From: Salegentibacter salegens
Lineage (GTDB): Bacteria; Bacteroidota; Bacteroidia; Flavobacteriales; Flavobacteriaceae
Length of the DNA: 64,000 nt
Direction: 5' to 3'
Assembly: GCF_900142975.1 (NCBI RefSeq)
Contig: NZ_LT670848.1
Location: 3,100,001-3,164,000, forward strand
Below, piece by piece: positions 16,076 to 25,915 of this stretch (positions are counted from its first letter, which is position 1; each line of letters opens with the position of its first letter). Position numbers and translations under genes: made by a program. A model generated the notes under the pieces. That model did not search any database. It had not been told where the DNA came from and saw only the letters and a list, made by a program, of their open reading frames with translations.

Positions 16076-17392
16076 TTAAAAAGCATTTGCAATAATTTGC
16101 TCATATAATTCTTGTTTACCGCTTAGTTGTTTTGGTTCTCCGAACTCTTTGGCTATTTTGCTAATTTCTTCCAGAGAAAGATCTCCATTTTCAAATTTGC
16201 TCCCGTTACCACTATCAAAAGAAGCGTAACGATCTTTTCTAAGCTTCTTATAGTTGGTGTTTTGCAGTACGTTGTCTGCAGCAATAAGTCCGCGTGCAAA
16301 AGCATCCATACCGGCAATATGAGCTATAAATTTATCTTCAAGATCAGTAGAATTTCTTCGAACTTTAGCATCAAAATTGATTCCTCCACCCTGAATTCCT
16401 CCTCCTTCAAGGATTACTAACATAGCTTCGGTTATTTCATAAACATCTATTGGAAATTGATCGGTATCCCATCCATTTTGATAATCACCACGGTTAGCAT
16501 CAATACTACCAAGCATATTTGCATCTACAGCGGTTTGTAATTCGTGCTGAAAAGTATGCCCTGCCAATGTAGCATGGTTCACTTCAATATTGATTTTAAA
16601 ATCTTTTTCCAATCCGTAATTCTTTAAGAATCCTATGGAAGTAGCAGTATCATAATCGTACTGGTGTTTTGTAGGCTCCATAGGTTTTGGTTCAATAAGG
16701 AAATTTCCTTTAAAACCTTGTTTTCTGGCGTAATCACGACAGGTAGTAAGGAATTGTGCCAAGTGATCCTGCTCACGCTTCATATCGGTATTTAAAAGGC
16801 TCATATAACCTTCCCGGCCTCCCCAGAATACATAATTCTCACCATTTAAAGCAATGGTCGCATCTATAGCGATTTTTGCCTGTGCACTGGCACGTGCAAC
16901 AACATTAAAATCGGGGTTAGTAGAAGCTCCGTTCATATAACGGGGATCGCTAAATAGGTTGGAAGTTCCCCACAATAATTTAATCCCGGTTTCTTGTTGT
17001 TTTTGTTTAGCATAGTCAACCATAGTTTCCATACGCTTTTCAAATTCAGAAAGCGAAGAACAGTCATCTACAACATCTATATCGTGGAAACAGTAGTAAG
17101 GAATTCCAAGTTTTTCAATAAATTCAAATGCAGCATCCATTTTATCTTTGGCGCGATCTATTACATTTTCCTTTTTGTCCCATTCAAAAGTTTCTGTCTC
17201 GGCACCAAAAGGATCGCCACCTTTGTTATTAAATGTATGCCAGTAAGCTACCGCAAATCTTAAATGCTCTTTAAGCGTTTTACCGGCTACCATTTTATTT
17301 TCATCGTACCATTTGTAGGCTAAAGGGTTTGAACTTTCCCTGCCTTCAAATTTAATTTTATCTATTCCTTTAAAAAATGTGTTGTTACTCAT
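16076..17392 (-). CDS. xylA: Xylose isomerase
   Basis: Interconverts D-xylose and D-xylulose in the cytoplasm, the first step of the isomerase pathway. 438 residues is normal for class II enzymes. Catalytic His103 and Asp106 lie in [11 protein letters not shown]. Metal-binding segments include [27 protein letters not shown] and [20 protein letters not shown]. The gene is last in xylE-xylB-xylA, 5 bp after xylB, and is followed by a clear terminator. Operon control is likely through the palindromic operator at 20520-20544. Confidence 0.98.
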   Translation of the reverse strand: MSNNTFFKGIDKIKFEGRESSNPLAYKWYDENKMVAGKTLKEHLRFAVAYWHTFNNKGGDPFGAETETFEWDKKENVIDRAKDKMDAAFEFIEKLGIPYYCFHDIDVVDDCSSLSEFEKRMETMVDYAKQKQQETGIKLLWGTSNLFSDPRYMNGASTNPDFNVVARASAQAKIAIDATIALNGENYVFWGGREGYMSLLNTDMKREQDHLAQFLTTCRDYARKQGFKGNFLIEPKPMEPTKHQYDYDTATSIGFLKNYGLEKDFKINIEVNHATLAGHTFQHELQTAVDANMLGSIDANRGDYQNGWDTDQFPIDVYEITEAMLVILEGGGIQGGGINFDAKVRRNSTDLEDKFIAHIAGMDAFARGLIAADNVLQNTNYKKLRKDRYASFDSGNGSKFENGDLSLEEISKIAKEFGEPKQLSGKQELYEQIIANAF

Positions 17393-17397
17393 AATTA

Positions 17398-18891
17398 TTA
17401 TTCTTTAATTTTAATATTCTGTTTCCATTCCTGGTAAATCTCCTGGTACTGCTTACTTAATTTAGCATCAGGCTCCATTCTTTCCAGGCACTTTAAGCTG
17501 GTAAAAGCTTCATCAAATTCCTTATAAAAGCCATAGCCTACAGCCGCACCACGGGCAGCACCTTCTGCGCCAGATGTGTTGTAAAGTTCTAAAGTGGTTT
17601 GGGTAGTGTTTACGAAAATTTCCCGAAAAACCGGACTTAAGAATAAATTGTCTTTTCCCGCTCTTACCACTTTTCCTTCCACACCAATAGATTGCATTAC
17701 CTCAAAACCATAATTCATGGCAAAAACAATCCCTTCGCAGGCAGATCTTATAAGATGCGCTGGCTGGTGAATGTTGTAGTTAAGGTTTTCTATGCCTGAA
17801 TTCACTTCTTTATTACTGAAAATACGCTCTACACCATTTCCAAAAGGATAAAAGCGAAGGCCTTTACTTCCCGGCTCGACTTTAGCAGCTTCTTCATTTA
17901 ACTTTTCATACGGAATAAGTTCTTCCCTGCCTACCGAAATTATTTTCCGTAACCATTGGTAAAGAATCCCTGAACCGTTGATGCATAAAAGAACTCCGTT
18001 GTGTTTAGCCTTTTCGGTATTATTCACGTGAAGAAACGTATTCACCCTGCTTTCAGGGTCAAATGTATTTTCTGCACTCACTGCATACATTACCGCTGAG
18101 GTTCCCGCAGTGGTTGCGATGTCTCCCGGTTTTAACGCATTAAGCGAAAATGCATTGTTAGGTTGATCTCCGGCCCTGTAGTTTATTTTAGTTCCAGGGT
18201 CAAGTCCTAATTCAGAGGCTATTGCAGCGCTTACTGTAGCCTGGTCTCCAAAACTCGGAACGATTTCCGGGATAAAATCTTCGGAAAGTCCCATTTTGTC
18301 TAAAACTTCGGTTGCTAATTTTCCTTTAGAAAAATCCCATAAGGCGGCTTCAGATAAACCTGAAGTACTTATTTGAGGAGTTTCTGAAAGTTTCGCCGCG
18401 ATATAATCTCCCGGCAACATCATAATAGAAGCCTTTTTGAAGTTTTCGGGTTCGTTTTCTTTAACCCACTTTAACTTAGAAGCGGTGAAATTTCCCGGGC
18501 TACCCAGAATCTGATTCTTGCTAATTTCTTCACCAATTGCTTTATAGGCTTCGTGTCCTATTTCTACAGCGCGGCTGTCACACCAAATAATAGAAGGCCT
18601 TACCGGGTTTAGCTTGTCGTCGGTTAGAACAAGTCCGTGCATTTGGTATGCAATACCAATTCCTTTAATTTTTTTAAGGTCTACGCCTTTTTTATCTCTA
18701 AGAATGCTAAATCCTTTCTTTACATTTTCCCACCAATCTTCTGGATTTTGTTCGGCCCAGCCAAATTGTGGGGCGGCGATCTCCATTTCAAATTCGGGAA
18801 CTTTAGCTGAAGCTATAGTCGTTCCTTTTTCGGCATCCAGTACCGATAATTTGATGGAAGAACTTCCTAAATCTATTCCTAAAAAATACAT
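17398..18891 (-). CDS. xylB: Xylulokinase
   Basis: Phosphorylates D-xylulose to D-xylulose 5-phosphate using ATP. 497 residues, FGGY kinase family: N-terminal phosphate loop [17 protein letters not shown], substrate region QMHGLVL and IIWCDSRA, catalytic Asp within [11 protein letters not shown], and C-terminal ATP site [16 protein letters not shown]. It is cytoplasmic. The gene lies 20 bp after xylE and 5 bp before xylA, so all three share one transcript. The product feeds the transketolase/transaldolase genes transcribed from the opposite side of the regulator. Confidence 0.97.
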   Translation of the reverse strand: MYFLGIDLGSSSIKLSVLDAEKGTTIASAKVPEFEMEIAAPQFGWAEQNPEDWWENVKKGFSILRDKKGVDLKKIKGIGIAYQMHGLVLTDDKLNPVRPSIIWCDSRAVEIGHEAYKAIGEEISKNQILGSPGNFTASKLKWVKENEPENFKKASIMMLPGDYIAAKLSETPQISTSGLSEAALWDFSKGKLATEVLDKMGLSEDFIPEIVPSFGDQATVSAAIASELGLDPGTKINYRAGDQPNNAFSLNALKPGDIATTAGTSAVMYAVSAENTFDPESRVNTFLHVNNTEKAKHNGVLLCINGSGILYQWLRKIISVGREELIPYEKLNEEAAKVEPGSKGLRFYPFGNGVERIFSNKEVNSGIENLNYNIHQPAHLIRSACEGIVFAMNYGFEVMQSIGVEGKVVRAGKDNLFLSPVFREIFVNTTQTTLELYNTSGAEGAARGAAVGYGFYKEFDEAFTSLKCLERMEPDAKLSKQYQEIYQEWKQNIKIKE

Positions 18892-18911
18892 ACGTTAATT
18901 CTTGATTTATT

Positions 18912-20510
18912 TTATTTTGAAATCCAAATATTTTCCATTTCCTCGAGCGTTTTCTCTTTGGTTTCGGGTACAAATTTCCAAATAAATAAGCCGGAAAGGA
19001 TCGCCATTATTCCGTAGATCCAGTATGGAAAACCATTGTTAAACATGGCTATCAAATCAGAATTATTATTCATCATTGGGAAGGTCCACGATACCAATAG
19101 GTTTGCAAGCCATTGTATGGCTACAGCTACAGCCATAACCCCTTTTATAGAATTTGGGAAAATTTCAGATAATAATACCCAAACTACAGGGCCCCAGGAC
19201 ATAGCGAAGGCAGCGATGTAGAAAAGCATAAACATTAAAGCAGTGACTCCTGTTGTTTCCAGGTAAAGTGCGAAACCAAGGCCAATCATACTTAGCGCCA
19301 TAACAGCACTCCCAATCATCATTAATTTTTTACGGCCAAATTTGTCTACGGTAGAAATTGCTACTACGGTAAAAATCATATTAATGGCACCTACTATAAT
19401 GGTTTGTAGCATAGAAGCATCGGTTTCCATACCCATTCCTCTAAAGATTTCGGGGGCGTAATAAAGTACTACGTTTATACCCACAAACTGTTGAAAGATA
19501 GATAGGAGTAAACCTATTATAACCACGGTTCCTCCAAAATAAAGCCAGTGGGCCTTTTTCTTGCCAAAAGACTTTTTTATTTCTGCTAACACACCCGGGG
19601 CTCTTTCGGGGCCATTTAAATTGGTAAGTACTTTAAGTGCATCTTTTTCATTGCCTTTCATCACCTGGAACCTTGGGGTTTTAGGTACTAACAGTAAAGC
19701 AAGAAAGAAAATAGTAGCGGGGATTCCTTCAGATAGGAACATATATCTCCATCCTGTGGTGTTGATCCACATTTCTGCCTGACCCTGAACGATAAAATAA
19801 TTCACAAAATAAACCACCATCATCCCACTTACAATGGCCAGCTGGTAAAAACTAACCAATTTCCCCCGTATCTTTGGAGGTGCCATTTCAGCTATATATA
19901 AAGGAGCAAGCATGCTCGCCAACCCAACTCCCATTCCTCCAATGATTCTATACACAATAAATGCTGAAAGTGAATCTCCAAAGAAGATATTCATAGAATC
20001 AGGATAAGCTGAGCCTATCGCTGAAAGTAGAAATAGGGAGGCTGCTACTAATAAGCCATTTCGCCTACCAATTGAATTGGCTACATTGTCTCCCAGGGAA
20101 GCTCCAATAATACACCCTACAAGTGCACTACTAACCATAAAACCGAGGATAGAATTCTTTAAATTTTCAGTTAAAACGCCAGGTAGGCTTAAAAACTGAA
20201 AGTAATATACAGCACCGCCTATAAGTACAAAAAGCCCAATTATTAGATAGGCTTTTGATTTACTGAAAAATTTGAGAAGAAATGAGCTGAATAAAATTAC
20301 TAGCGCCAGCACGCAAATACTAATAATTACTTTAAACTGAAAAATAGCAGCTACTGCCAGGTCTTTATCGGTTTCTAATGCTCCAATAAAATAGTTTTCA
20401 AGAGCACCCACGGCTCCCGAAATTACTGCAGTATCATACCCAAACAATAAGCCTCCAAGACTTGCTACGATGGTTATTAAAACAATACCATTCTTATTTA
20501 ATTTTGCCAT
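18912..20510 (-). CDS. xylE: D-xylose:H+ symporter-like MFS sugar porter
   Basis: Inner-membrane sugar porter of the major facilitator superfamily. Family signatures include GGLLFGYDTAVISG (TM1), SIGRRNGLLVAA (loop 2-3), RIIGGMGVGLASMLAPLYIAE, QQFVGINVVLYYAPEI, and PETKEKTLEEME at the C-terminus. At 532 residues it is about 40 longer than E. coli XylE. The excess is an insertion between TM1 and TM2 (about 50-110) carrying two further hydrophobic segments (about 58-80 and 86-106). It is first in the operon with xylB and xylA, so xylose is the likely substrate. The start codon lies 9 bp from the predicted operator. Confidence 0.93.
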   Translation of the reverse strand: MAKLNKNGIVLITIVASLGGLLFGYDTAVISGAVGALENYFIGALETDKDLAVAAIFQFKVIISICVLALVILFSSFLLKFFSKSKAYLIIGLFVLIGGAVYYFQFLSLPGVLTENLKNSILGFMVSSALVGCIIGASLGDNVANSIGRRNGLLVAASLFLLSAIGSAYPDSMNIFFGDSLSAFIVYRIIGGMGVGLASMLAPLYIAEMAPPKIRGKLVSFYQLAIVSGMMVVYFVNYFIVQGQAEMWINTTGWRYMFLSEGIPATIFFLALLLVPKTPRFQVMKGNEKDALKVLTNLNGPERAPGVLAEIKKSFGKKKAHWLYFGGTVVIIGLLLSIFQQFVGINVVLYYAPEIFRGMGMETDASMLQTIIVGAINMIFTVVAISTVDKFGRKKLMMIGSAVMALSMIGLGFALYLETTGVTALMFMLFYIAAFAMSWGPVVWVLLSEIFPNSIKGVMAVAVAIQWLANLLVSWTFPMMNNNSDLIAMFNNGFPYWIYGIMAILSGLFIWKFVPETKEKTLEEMENIWISK

Positions 20511-20519
20511 TTATAGATA

Positions 20520-20544
20520 TCTTATGGTTTATTTGACTACAAGT
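20520..20544 (-). promoter_or_regulatory. Predicted operator of the xylEBA operon (9-N7-9 palindrome)
   Basis: Arms TCTTATGGT and ACTACAAGT are separated by 7 bp; on one strand both halves approximate ACTTRTGGT. The same palindrome, with arms matching 8 of 9, occurs at 62947-62971 upstream of the HTCS gene, and similarity between the two places extends over about 50 bp. The site overlaps the -7 element and the likely transcription start of xylE, as expected for a repressor site. The adjacent NUDIX-type regulator is the natural candidate. Confidence 0.6.
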
Positions 20545-20570
20545 ATAGTTATTTTTTTTTATATTAGCAA
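20540..20570 (-). promoter_or_regulatory. Predicted xylE promoter
   Basis: On the minus strand, TTG (with the A before it giving ATTG) and TATACTTG are separated by 20 bp, close to the Bacteroidota TTTG and TAnnTTTG elements. The sequence is conserved at the HTCS promoter (62967-62996). Confidence 0.55.
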
Positions 20571-20612
20571 TTTACAAGCCTTAATTAAAGTAGGATACTA
20601 AGAAACAAGGCA

Positions 20613-20620
20613 TAAATTTG
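20613..20620 (+). promoter_or_regulatory. Predicted -7 element for the NUDIX regulator/transketolase operon
   Basis: TAAATTTG matches TAnnTTTG exactly, 36 bp before the start codon at 20657. The -33 region is poor. Confidence 0.4.
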
Positions 20621-20656
20621 TCTATATCTCTATAAAGTTACACATTATATATACTT

Positions 20657-21376
20657 ATGAAAAACCCGTTGCCATTTCTACCCACAAATGATCTTTCTGC
20701 AGCAGAAGTTATGAGTTCTATAACTATTGACTGTTGTGTATTTAGTTTTGAAAAGGGATATCTGGAAGTTTTACTGGTTCAACACGGCGAAGGTATTAGT
20801 AAAGGTAAATGGGGACTTCCAGGGGGCTGGATTAAAAAAGAAGAGGATATAGATGTGGCAGCCGATAGATTACTTTCGGAATTAACAGGAGTAAAAGATA
20901 TTTACCTGGAGCAGGTTAGAACCTTTGGAAAGCCAGAACGATTTCCTCTTGGTAGGGTAATTACGATTGGATATTACGCTTTAATTAACAGGGAAGATTT
21001 TAATGTAAAAGCCGGTTTTACCGCTTCAGAAGCAAAATGGTACAGGATAAAAGATATTCCTGAGCTTATTTACGATCATAATGAAATTTTGCAGTCAAGT
21101 TTAAACCGTTTGCGCGGAAAAGTAAAACGTGCGCCCATAGGCTTTAACCTGCTTCCTGAAAAATTTACCCTGCTCCAGCTGATGCAGTTATATACTGAAA
21201 TTTTGGATGTTGAAATGGACAAAAGTAATTTCAGAAGAAAATTTTTAAAAATGAAACTTTTGCAAGAAGCTGGAGGTAAGCAAACCGGGGTTTCTCATAG
21301 AGCAGCCAAGCTGTATAGGTTTGATGAGGAAATTTACCAAAACCTAACCCGCAAAGGATTTAATTTTGAATTCTAA
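20657..21376 (+). CDS. NUDIX-domain winged-helix transcriptional regulator (NrtR/AraR-like)
   Basis: 239 residues: a NUDIX-fold ligand domain (about 20-150) and a C-terminal winged helix (about 160-239, with LLPEKFTLLQLMQLYTEIL). The NUDIX box begins correctly (GGWIKKEEDIDVAA) but the catalytic REUxEE part reads RLLSEL, so hydrolase activity is probably lost and the domain serves as a sensor. Related proteins of the NrtR group control pentose genes in Bacteroidota (AraR for arabinose in Bacteroides). The gene is divergent from xylEBA and first in an operon with an esterase, transaldolase and transketolase. Regulation of xylose genes, with a sugar or sugar phosphate as effector, is inferred. 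Confidence 0.88.
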   Translation: MKNPLPFLPTNDLSAAEVMSSITIDCCVFSFEKGYLEVLLVQHGEGISKGKWGLPGGWIKKEEDIDVAADRLLSELTGVKDIYLEQVRTFGKPERFPLGRVITIGYYALINREDFNVKAGFTASEAKWYRIKDIPELIYDHNEILQSSLNRLRGKVKRAPIGFNLLPEKFTLLQLMQLYTEILDVEMDKSNFRRKFLKMKLLQEAGGKQTGVSHRAAKLYRFDEEIYQNLTRKGFNFEF

Positions 21377-21409
21377 CTAATTATTATCGCTATAATCTAA
21401 AAAATTAAT

Positions 21410-23356
21410 ATGAGCCTGGATTTAAAAAAGAAATTATTTGTAGTTTTATTCTTTATAAGTGTAGGATTCACATTTGCACAAATTAAGCTACCCCAATTAA
21501 TAAGTGATAATGTTATCCTTCAAAGAGATACAGAACTTAAACTATGGGGTTGGGTCTCTAATGGAGAGGTGGTGACGCTTCAATTTCAGGGAAAAAATTT
21601 CACAGCAAAGGCAAACGGCGATGGCAAATGGGAAATTAAACTTCCCGCGCAAAAAGCAGGAGGCCCATATACTATGACATTTAATGCCTCGAATAAAGTT
21701 GAGGTTAAAAATATTTTGTTTGGCGATGTGTATTTATGTTCAGGACAGTCTAATATGGAGTTGCCAATGAGTCGTTTATCTGATACCTATAGCGAGGAAA
21801 TAAAAAATGCCAATAATTCTAAAATCAGGCAATTTGAAGTGCCCGATGAATACGAATTTACCGGTGAAAGAGATGATTTTTCTTCCGGTTCCTGGAAAGA
21901 GGTTAACGGGACAAATATTCTGGAATTTTCTGGAGTAGCTTATTTTTTTGCAAAAGCGATCTTTGAAAAAGAAGCAGTACCTATTGGACTTATTAATTCT
22001 GCCCTGGGAGGTTCTCCTGTTTCGGCCTGGATGGATAAGGAATCCTTAAAGGAATTTCCGCAATTTTACGAAGAGCATTTGCAATGGGGAAATCAAACTT
22101 TTTTAGATTCAGTAGTCAATTCTGAACAAAAAGCAATTAATAATTGGTATGGAGATTTAGATAAAAAAGATACTGGTTTACAAGAAGAATGGTTTAAGCC
22201 TGATGTTGATAAAACTTCGTGGAAAGAAGTTGAAATTCCGGGATGTATTTCAGCAGAAGATAGAAATAATAGCGCGGGAGTGGCCTGGTTTTCAAAAACG
22301 GTAAATATTTCTCATTTACCGGAATCTGATACGGTGAAATTACATTTAGGAAGATTGGTAGATATGGATTATGCCTATGTAAACGGAAAACAGGTTGGAC
22401 ATACTGGTTATCAATATCCGCCTAGAAAATATAAGTTCGATGCAAAGCTATTAAAGAAAGAGGAGAATGAAATTGTAGTTCGCCTGGTAAACAATGGCGG
22501 GCCTACGGGTTTTATAAAAGATAAACCTTATCATTTAATTGTAGATAAAGATACACTTAATATTTCCGGAACCTGGCAATTTAAGCAGGCAGCAACAATG
22601 CCAAATACGCCGGGTCAAACTTTTATCAGGTGGAAATCGGGCGGACTTTATAACGCAATGATTGCTCCTATTACTAATTTTGAACTGAAAGGTGTGTTAT
22701 GGTATCAGGGGGAATCTGATACCGATGATCCAGATCTTTATGCGGAAACATTTCCGAAGATGATAAAAAGCTGGCGTGAGCATTTTAATGATCCCGACTT
22801 ACCATTTCTTTTTGTGCAGCTACCAAATTTTATGGAAGAAACCACAGAGCCCCAAGAAAGTAGCTGGGCTAAAATGAGAGAGGTACAACGAAATACGAAC
22901 CTTAATGTTCCTCATACCGGGATGGCCGTAACTATAGACCTTGGGGAATGGAACGATATTCACCCGTTAAATAAAAGAGACGTGGGGAATAGATTAGCGC
23001 TGGAAGCCAGGAAGCTAATTTATAAAGAAGATATTGTTAGTTCTGGTCCTGCTCCTTTAGATTGGAAAATCAAAGATGGAGCTGTTTTGATCAATTTTGA
23101 TAACCTGAAATCTGGCTGGAAATTTAAAAACGGAAAGAAACCTACCGGTTTTACCATTTCAGAAGATGGCAAAACTTTCTATAAAGCGAAAGCTGAAATA
23201 CTGGACGATAAAACTTTGAAGATTTATAATAACAAAATTAAAAATCCGGGTGTGGTAAGATACGCCTGGGCTAATAATCCCGGGAATGCCAATCTTTATA
23301 ACCAGAAAGATTTACCGGCAGTCCCATTTGAAATAGAATTAACTAAAGAAAAATAA
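21410..23356 (+). CDS. Secreted SASA/SGNH-family carbohydrate O-acetylesterase
   Basis: 648 residues with a Sec signal peptide (about 1-23, ending TFAQ). The esterase fold of the sialate-O-acetylesterase family is split by a beta-sandwich insert (about 260-395). The nucleophile is Ser114 in [10 protein letters not shown], the oxyanion region is [12 protein letters not shown] and the probable catalytic His518 is in WNDIHPLNK. Enzymes of this architecture (CE20 and relatives) remove acetyl groups from plant polysaccharides or sialic acid. Position in the xylose operon points to acetylated xylo-oligosaccharides. It is probably periplasmic. The exact CE family needs a profile search. Confidence 0.85.
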   Translation: MSLDLKKKLFVVLFFISVGFTFAQIKLPQLISDNVILQRDTELKLWGWVSNGEVVTLQFQGKNFTAKANGDGKWEIKLPAQKAGGPYTMTFNASNKVEVKNILFGDVYLCSGQSNMELPMSRLSDTYSEEIKNANNSKIRQFEVPDEYEFTGERDDFSSGSWKEVNGTNILEFSGVAYFFAKAIFEKEAVPIGLINSALGGSPVSAWMDKESLKEFPQFYEEHLQWGNQTFLDSVVNSEQKAINNWYGDLDKKDTGLQEEWFKPDVDKTSWKEVEIPGCISAEDRNNSAGVAWFSKTVNISHLPESDTVKLHLGRLVDMDYAYVNGKQVGHTGYQYPPRKYKFDAKLLKKEENEIVVRLVNNGGPTGFIKDKPYHLIVDKDTLNISGTWQFKQAATMPNTPGQTFIRWKSGGLYNAMIAPITNFELKGVLWYQGESDTDDPDLYAETFPKMIKSWREHFNDPDLPFLFVQLPNFMEETTEPQESSWAKMREVQRNTNLNVPHTGMAVTIDLGEWNDIHPLNKRDVGNRLALEARKLIYKEDIVSSGPAPLDWKIKDGAVLINFDNLKSGWKFKNGKKPTGFTISEDGKTFYKAKAEILDDKTLKIYNNKIKNPGVVRYAWANNPGNANLYNQKDLPAVPFEIELTKEK

Positions 23357-23373
23357 CTAAAACTAAACTTGAG

Positions 23374-24030
23374 ATGAAATTTTTTATTGATACAGCAAAT
23401 TTAGATCAGATTAAAGAAGCACAGGATCTGGGCGTTTTAGATGGAGTAACAACCAATCCATCTTTAATGGCAAAAGAAGGTATTACCGGAAAAGATAATA
23501 TTCTTCAGCATTACCTGGATATTTGTGAAATAGTAGATGGAGATGTTTCTGCAGAAGTTGTAGCCACAGATTTTGATGGAATTGTAAGTGAAGGGGAAGA
23601 ACTTGCCAAATTACACAAGCAAATTATTGTAAAAGTTCCTATGATTAAGGAAGGCGTAAAAGCCATAAAATACTTTTCAGACAAGGGAATAAAAACCAAT
23701 TGTACATTGGTATTTTCAGCCGGGCAGGCCTTGCTTGCGGCTAAGGCGGGTGCAACATATGTTTCACCATTCCTGGGTAGACTGGATGATATTTCTACCG
23801 ATGGATTAAATCTTATAGCAGACATCCGACTTATCTATGATAACTACGGTTTTGAAACTGAAATTCTTGCAGCGTCTATTCGCCATTCTATGCATGTGAT
23901 TAATTGCGCGAAAATTGGTGCCGATGTAATGACAGGCCCACTATCTTCTATAGATGGATTGTTGAAACACCCGCTTACAGATAGTGGACTTGCGAAATTT
24001 TTAGAAGATGCTAAATCATTTAATGTATAA
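23374..24030 (+). CDS. fsa: Transaldolase / fructose-6-phosphate aldolase-like protein
   Basis: 218 residues, the short transaldolase (TalB/FSA-like subfamily) form. [34 protein letters not shown] and [12 protein letters not shown] (with the Schiff-base Lys), and FLGRLDDI are characteristic. It would transfer dihydroxyacetone units in the non-oxidative pentose phosphate pathway; short members can be true transaldolases or fructose-6-phosphate aldolases, and sequence alone does not settle this. It lies 17 bp after the esterase and 3 bp before the transketolase N subunit, so it serves xylulose-5-phosphate breakdown. Confidence 0.93.
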   Translation: MKFFIDTANLDQIKEAQDLGVLDGVTTNPSLMAKEGITGKDNILQHYLDICEIVDGDVSAEVVATDFDGIVSEGEELAKLHKQIIVKVPMIKEGVKAIKYFSDKGIKTNCTLVFSAGQALLAAKAGATYVSPFLGRLDDISTDGLNLIADIRLIYDNYGFETEILAASIRHSMHVINCAKIGADVMTGPLSSIDGLLKHPLTDSGLAKFLEDAKSFNV

Positions 24031-24033
24031 ATT

Positions 24034-24879
24034 ATGGATATTAAAAAATTAGAAGATTTTGCTACCCAGGTTCGCCGGGATATTTTAAGGCAGGTTCATA
24101 AAGTGAATTCGGGTCACCCCGGAGGTTCACTGGGCTGTACAGAGTTTTTTACCGCTTTGTACCAGGGCGGAATTATGGAACATAAACCCGAGTTTAATAT
24201 GGACGGAAAAGAAGAAGACCTTTTCTTCCTTTCTAACGGTCATATTTCACCGGTTTTTTACAGTGTTTTAGCCCGTAGCGGTTATTTTCCTGTAGATGAA
24301 TTAAATACTTTTCGCCTTATAGATTCCAGGTTACAGGGGCACCCAACAACGCACGAAGGCCTGCCGGGAATTCGTGTCGCTTCAGGTTCACTGGGACAGG
24401 GAATGTCGGTCGCTCTTGGTGCCGCACAAGCAAAAAAGTTAAATAAAGATAATCACCTGGTATTTTCACTTCACGGAGATGGAGAATTACAGGAAGGTCA
24501 AAACTGGGAAGCCATTATGTATGCTGCCGGAAATAAAGTTGATAATATTATTTCAACGGTAGACGTAAACGGCCAGCAGATAGACGGAAGTACAGAAAAC
24601 GTTTTGCCAATGGGTAATCTAAAAGCCAAATTTGAAGCTTTTGGCTGGGATGTTATGGAGATTGAAGATGGAAATAATATGCAACAAGTCATTGATGGTT
24701 TAAATGAAGCTAAAACCCGAACCGGAAAAGGAAAACCGGTTTGTGTACTAATGACTACCATGATGGGGAACGGTGTAGATTTTATGATGCATACCCACGC
24801 CTGGCATGGTAAAGCGCCTAACGACGAACAGTTGGAAAACGCACTTTCTCAAAACCCGGAAACTTTAGGAGATTATTAA
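24034..24879 (+). CDS. tktA: Transketolase, N-terminal (thiamine-diphosphate) subunit
   Basis: 281 residues, forming the ThDP-pyrophosphate-binding half of a two-subunit transketolase. GHPGGSLGCTEFFTALY, RVASGSLGQGMSVALGAA and the GDGELQEGQNWEA motif (GDGX-NN type) are clear. With the next gene it makes the enzyme that moves two-carbon units between xylulose 5-phosphate and aldose phosphates. The split into two genes is standard in many bacteria and archaea and is not a frameshift: both products have complete domain ends, and 46 bp or more separates them. It is cytoplasmic. Confidence 0.96.
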   Translation: MDIKKLEDFATQVRRDILRQVHKVNSGHPGGSLGCTEFFTALYQGGIMEHKPEFNMDGKEEDLFFLSNGHISPVFYSVLARSGYFPVDELNTFRLIDSRLQGHPTTHEGLPGIRVASGSLGQGMSVALGAAQAKKLNKDNHLVFSLHGDGELQEGQNWEAIMYAAGNKVDNIISTVDVNGQQIDGSTENVLPMGNLKAKFEAFGWDVMEIEDGNNMQQVIDGLNEAKTRTGKGKPVCVLMTTMMGNGVDFMMHTHAWHGKAPNDEQLENALSQNPETLGDY

Positions 24880-24886
24880 AAAATAA

Positions 24887-24927
24887 ATTTCCGCCGCAGT
24901 TTATCCCGCTTTTTTCGGGACGGAAAT
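24887..24927 (+). promoter_or_regulatory. Intercistronic hairpin in front of the transketolase C subunit
   Basis: Outer stem ATTTCCG (24887-24893) pairs with CGGAAAT (24921-24927). Inner stem TCCCG (24904-24908) pairs with CGGGA (24916-24920) around a T-rich loop. The outer stem covers the ATG at 24926, which argues for the ATG at 24944 as the true start. It could tune expression of the second subunit or be a small repeat. Confidence 0.45.
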
Positions 24928-24943
24928 GACAAAGAAAATTAGA

Positions 24944-25897
24944 ATGAAAACATATACAGATACAGGAAAAAAAGATACCCGCTCGGGATTTGGAGCGGGA
25001 CTGACCGAACTTGGCCGAACTAATCCTAATGTAGTAGCACTTTGTGCCGACCTAGTGGGATCGCTTAAAATGCAGGATTTTATAGATGAAAATCCAGAGC
25101 GTTTCTTCCAGGTGGGAATTGCTGAAGCCAATATGATGGGAATGTCCGCCGGTCTTACCATTGGCGGAAAAATACCATTTGCCGGGACTTTTGCCAATTT
25201 TGCAACCGGAAGGGTTTACGACCAGATTCGTCAGTCTATCGCCTATTCAGGAAAAAACGTTAAGATTTGTGCTTCGCACTCTGGAGTGACTTTGGGAGAA
25301 GACGGAGCAACCCACCAGATCCTGGAAGATATAGGTCTTATGAAAATGTTACCGGGAATGACGGTAATTAATACCTGCGATTTTAACCAGACCAAAGCTG
25401 CTACTTTAGCGATCGCCGAATACGACGGCCCGGTTTACCTTCGATTTGGAAGGCCAAAAGTGGCCAATTTCACCCCAGAAGATCAGAATTTTGAGATTGG
25501 GAAAGCCGTTCAACTTTATGAAGGGGAAGATGTAACCATAATCGCTACAGGACATTTGGTTTGGGAAGCGATACAGGCGGCACAAAAACTTTCAGAAAAA
25601 GGGATTAGCGCCGATGTGATTAATATCCACACCATAAAACCTTTAGATGCAGAAGCCATAATCAAATCGGTTAAGAAAACTGGGTGTGTGGTTACTGCAG
25701 AAGAACACAACTTTCTTGGCGGACTTGGAGAAAGTGTAGCCCGTACTTTAGCTGAAAACAATCCTGCACCACAAGAATTTGTGGCTACCCAAGATACTTT
25801 TGGAGAAAGCGGTACACCAGAACAGCTCTTTGAAAAATACGGTTTAAATTCTGAGTCTATTTTAAAAGCTGCTGAAAAAGTAATTAAAAGGAAATAA
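24944..25897 (+). CDS. tktB: Transketolase, C-terminal subunit
   Basis: The pyrimidine-binding and C-terminal half of transketolase: TRSGFGAGLTELG, QVGIAEANMMGMSAGL (with the conserved Glu that activates ThDP), SHSGVTLGEDGATHQ, and the C-terminal domain with VTAEEHNFLGGLGES. I place the start at 24944 (MKTYTDTGKKDTRSG), giving 317 residues as in relatives. A start at 24926 would add six residues but its ATG lies in a hairpin stem. It is last in the five-gene pentose operon; a long-loop terminator follows at 25916. Confidence 0.95.
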   Translation: MKTYTDTGKKDTRSGFGAGLTELGRTNPNVVALCADLVGSLKMQDFIDENPERFFQVGIAEANMMGMSAGLTIGGKIPFAGTFANFATGRVYDQIRQSIAYSGKNVKICASHSGVTLGEDGATHQILEDIGLMKMLPGMTVINTCDFNQTKAATLAIAEYDGPVYLRFGRPKVANFTPEDQNFEIGKAVQLYEGEDVTIIATGHLVWEAIQAAQKLSEKGISADVINIHTIKPLDAEAIIKSVKKTGCVVTAEEHNFLGGLGESVARTLAENNPAPQEFVATQDTFGESGTPEQLFEKYGLNSESILKAAEKVIKRK

Positions 25898-25915
25898 TTA
25901 AGGCCACGAATTAAA

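Noticed and set aside
24034..25897. Transketolase split by a frameshift
   Set aside because: Both halves have full domain boundaries and separate start and stop codons, and two-subunit transketolases are common.
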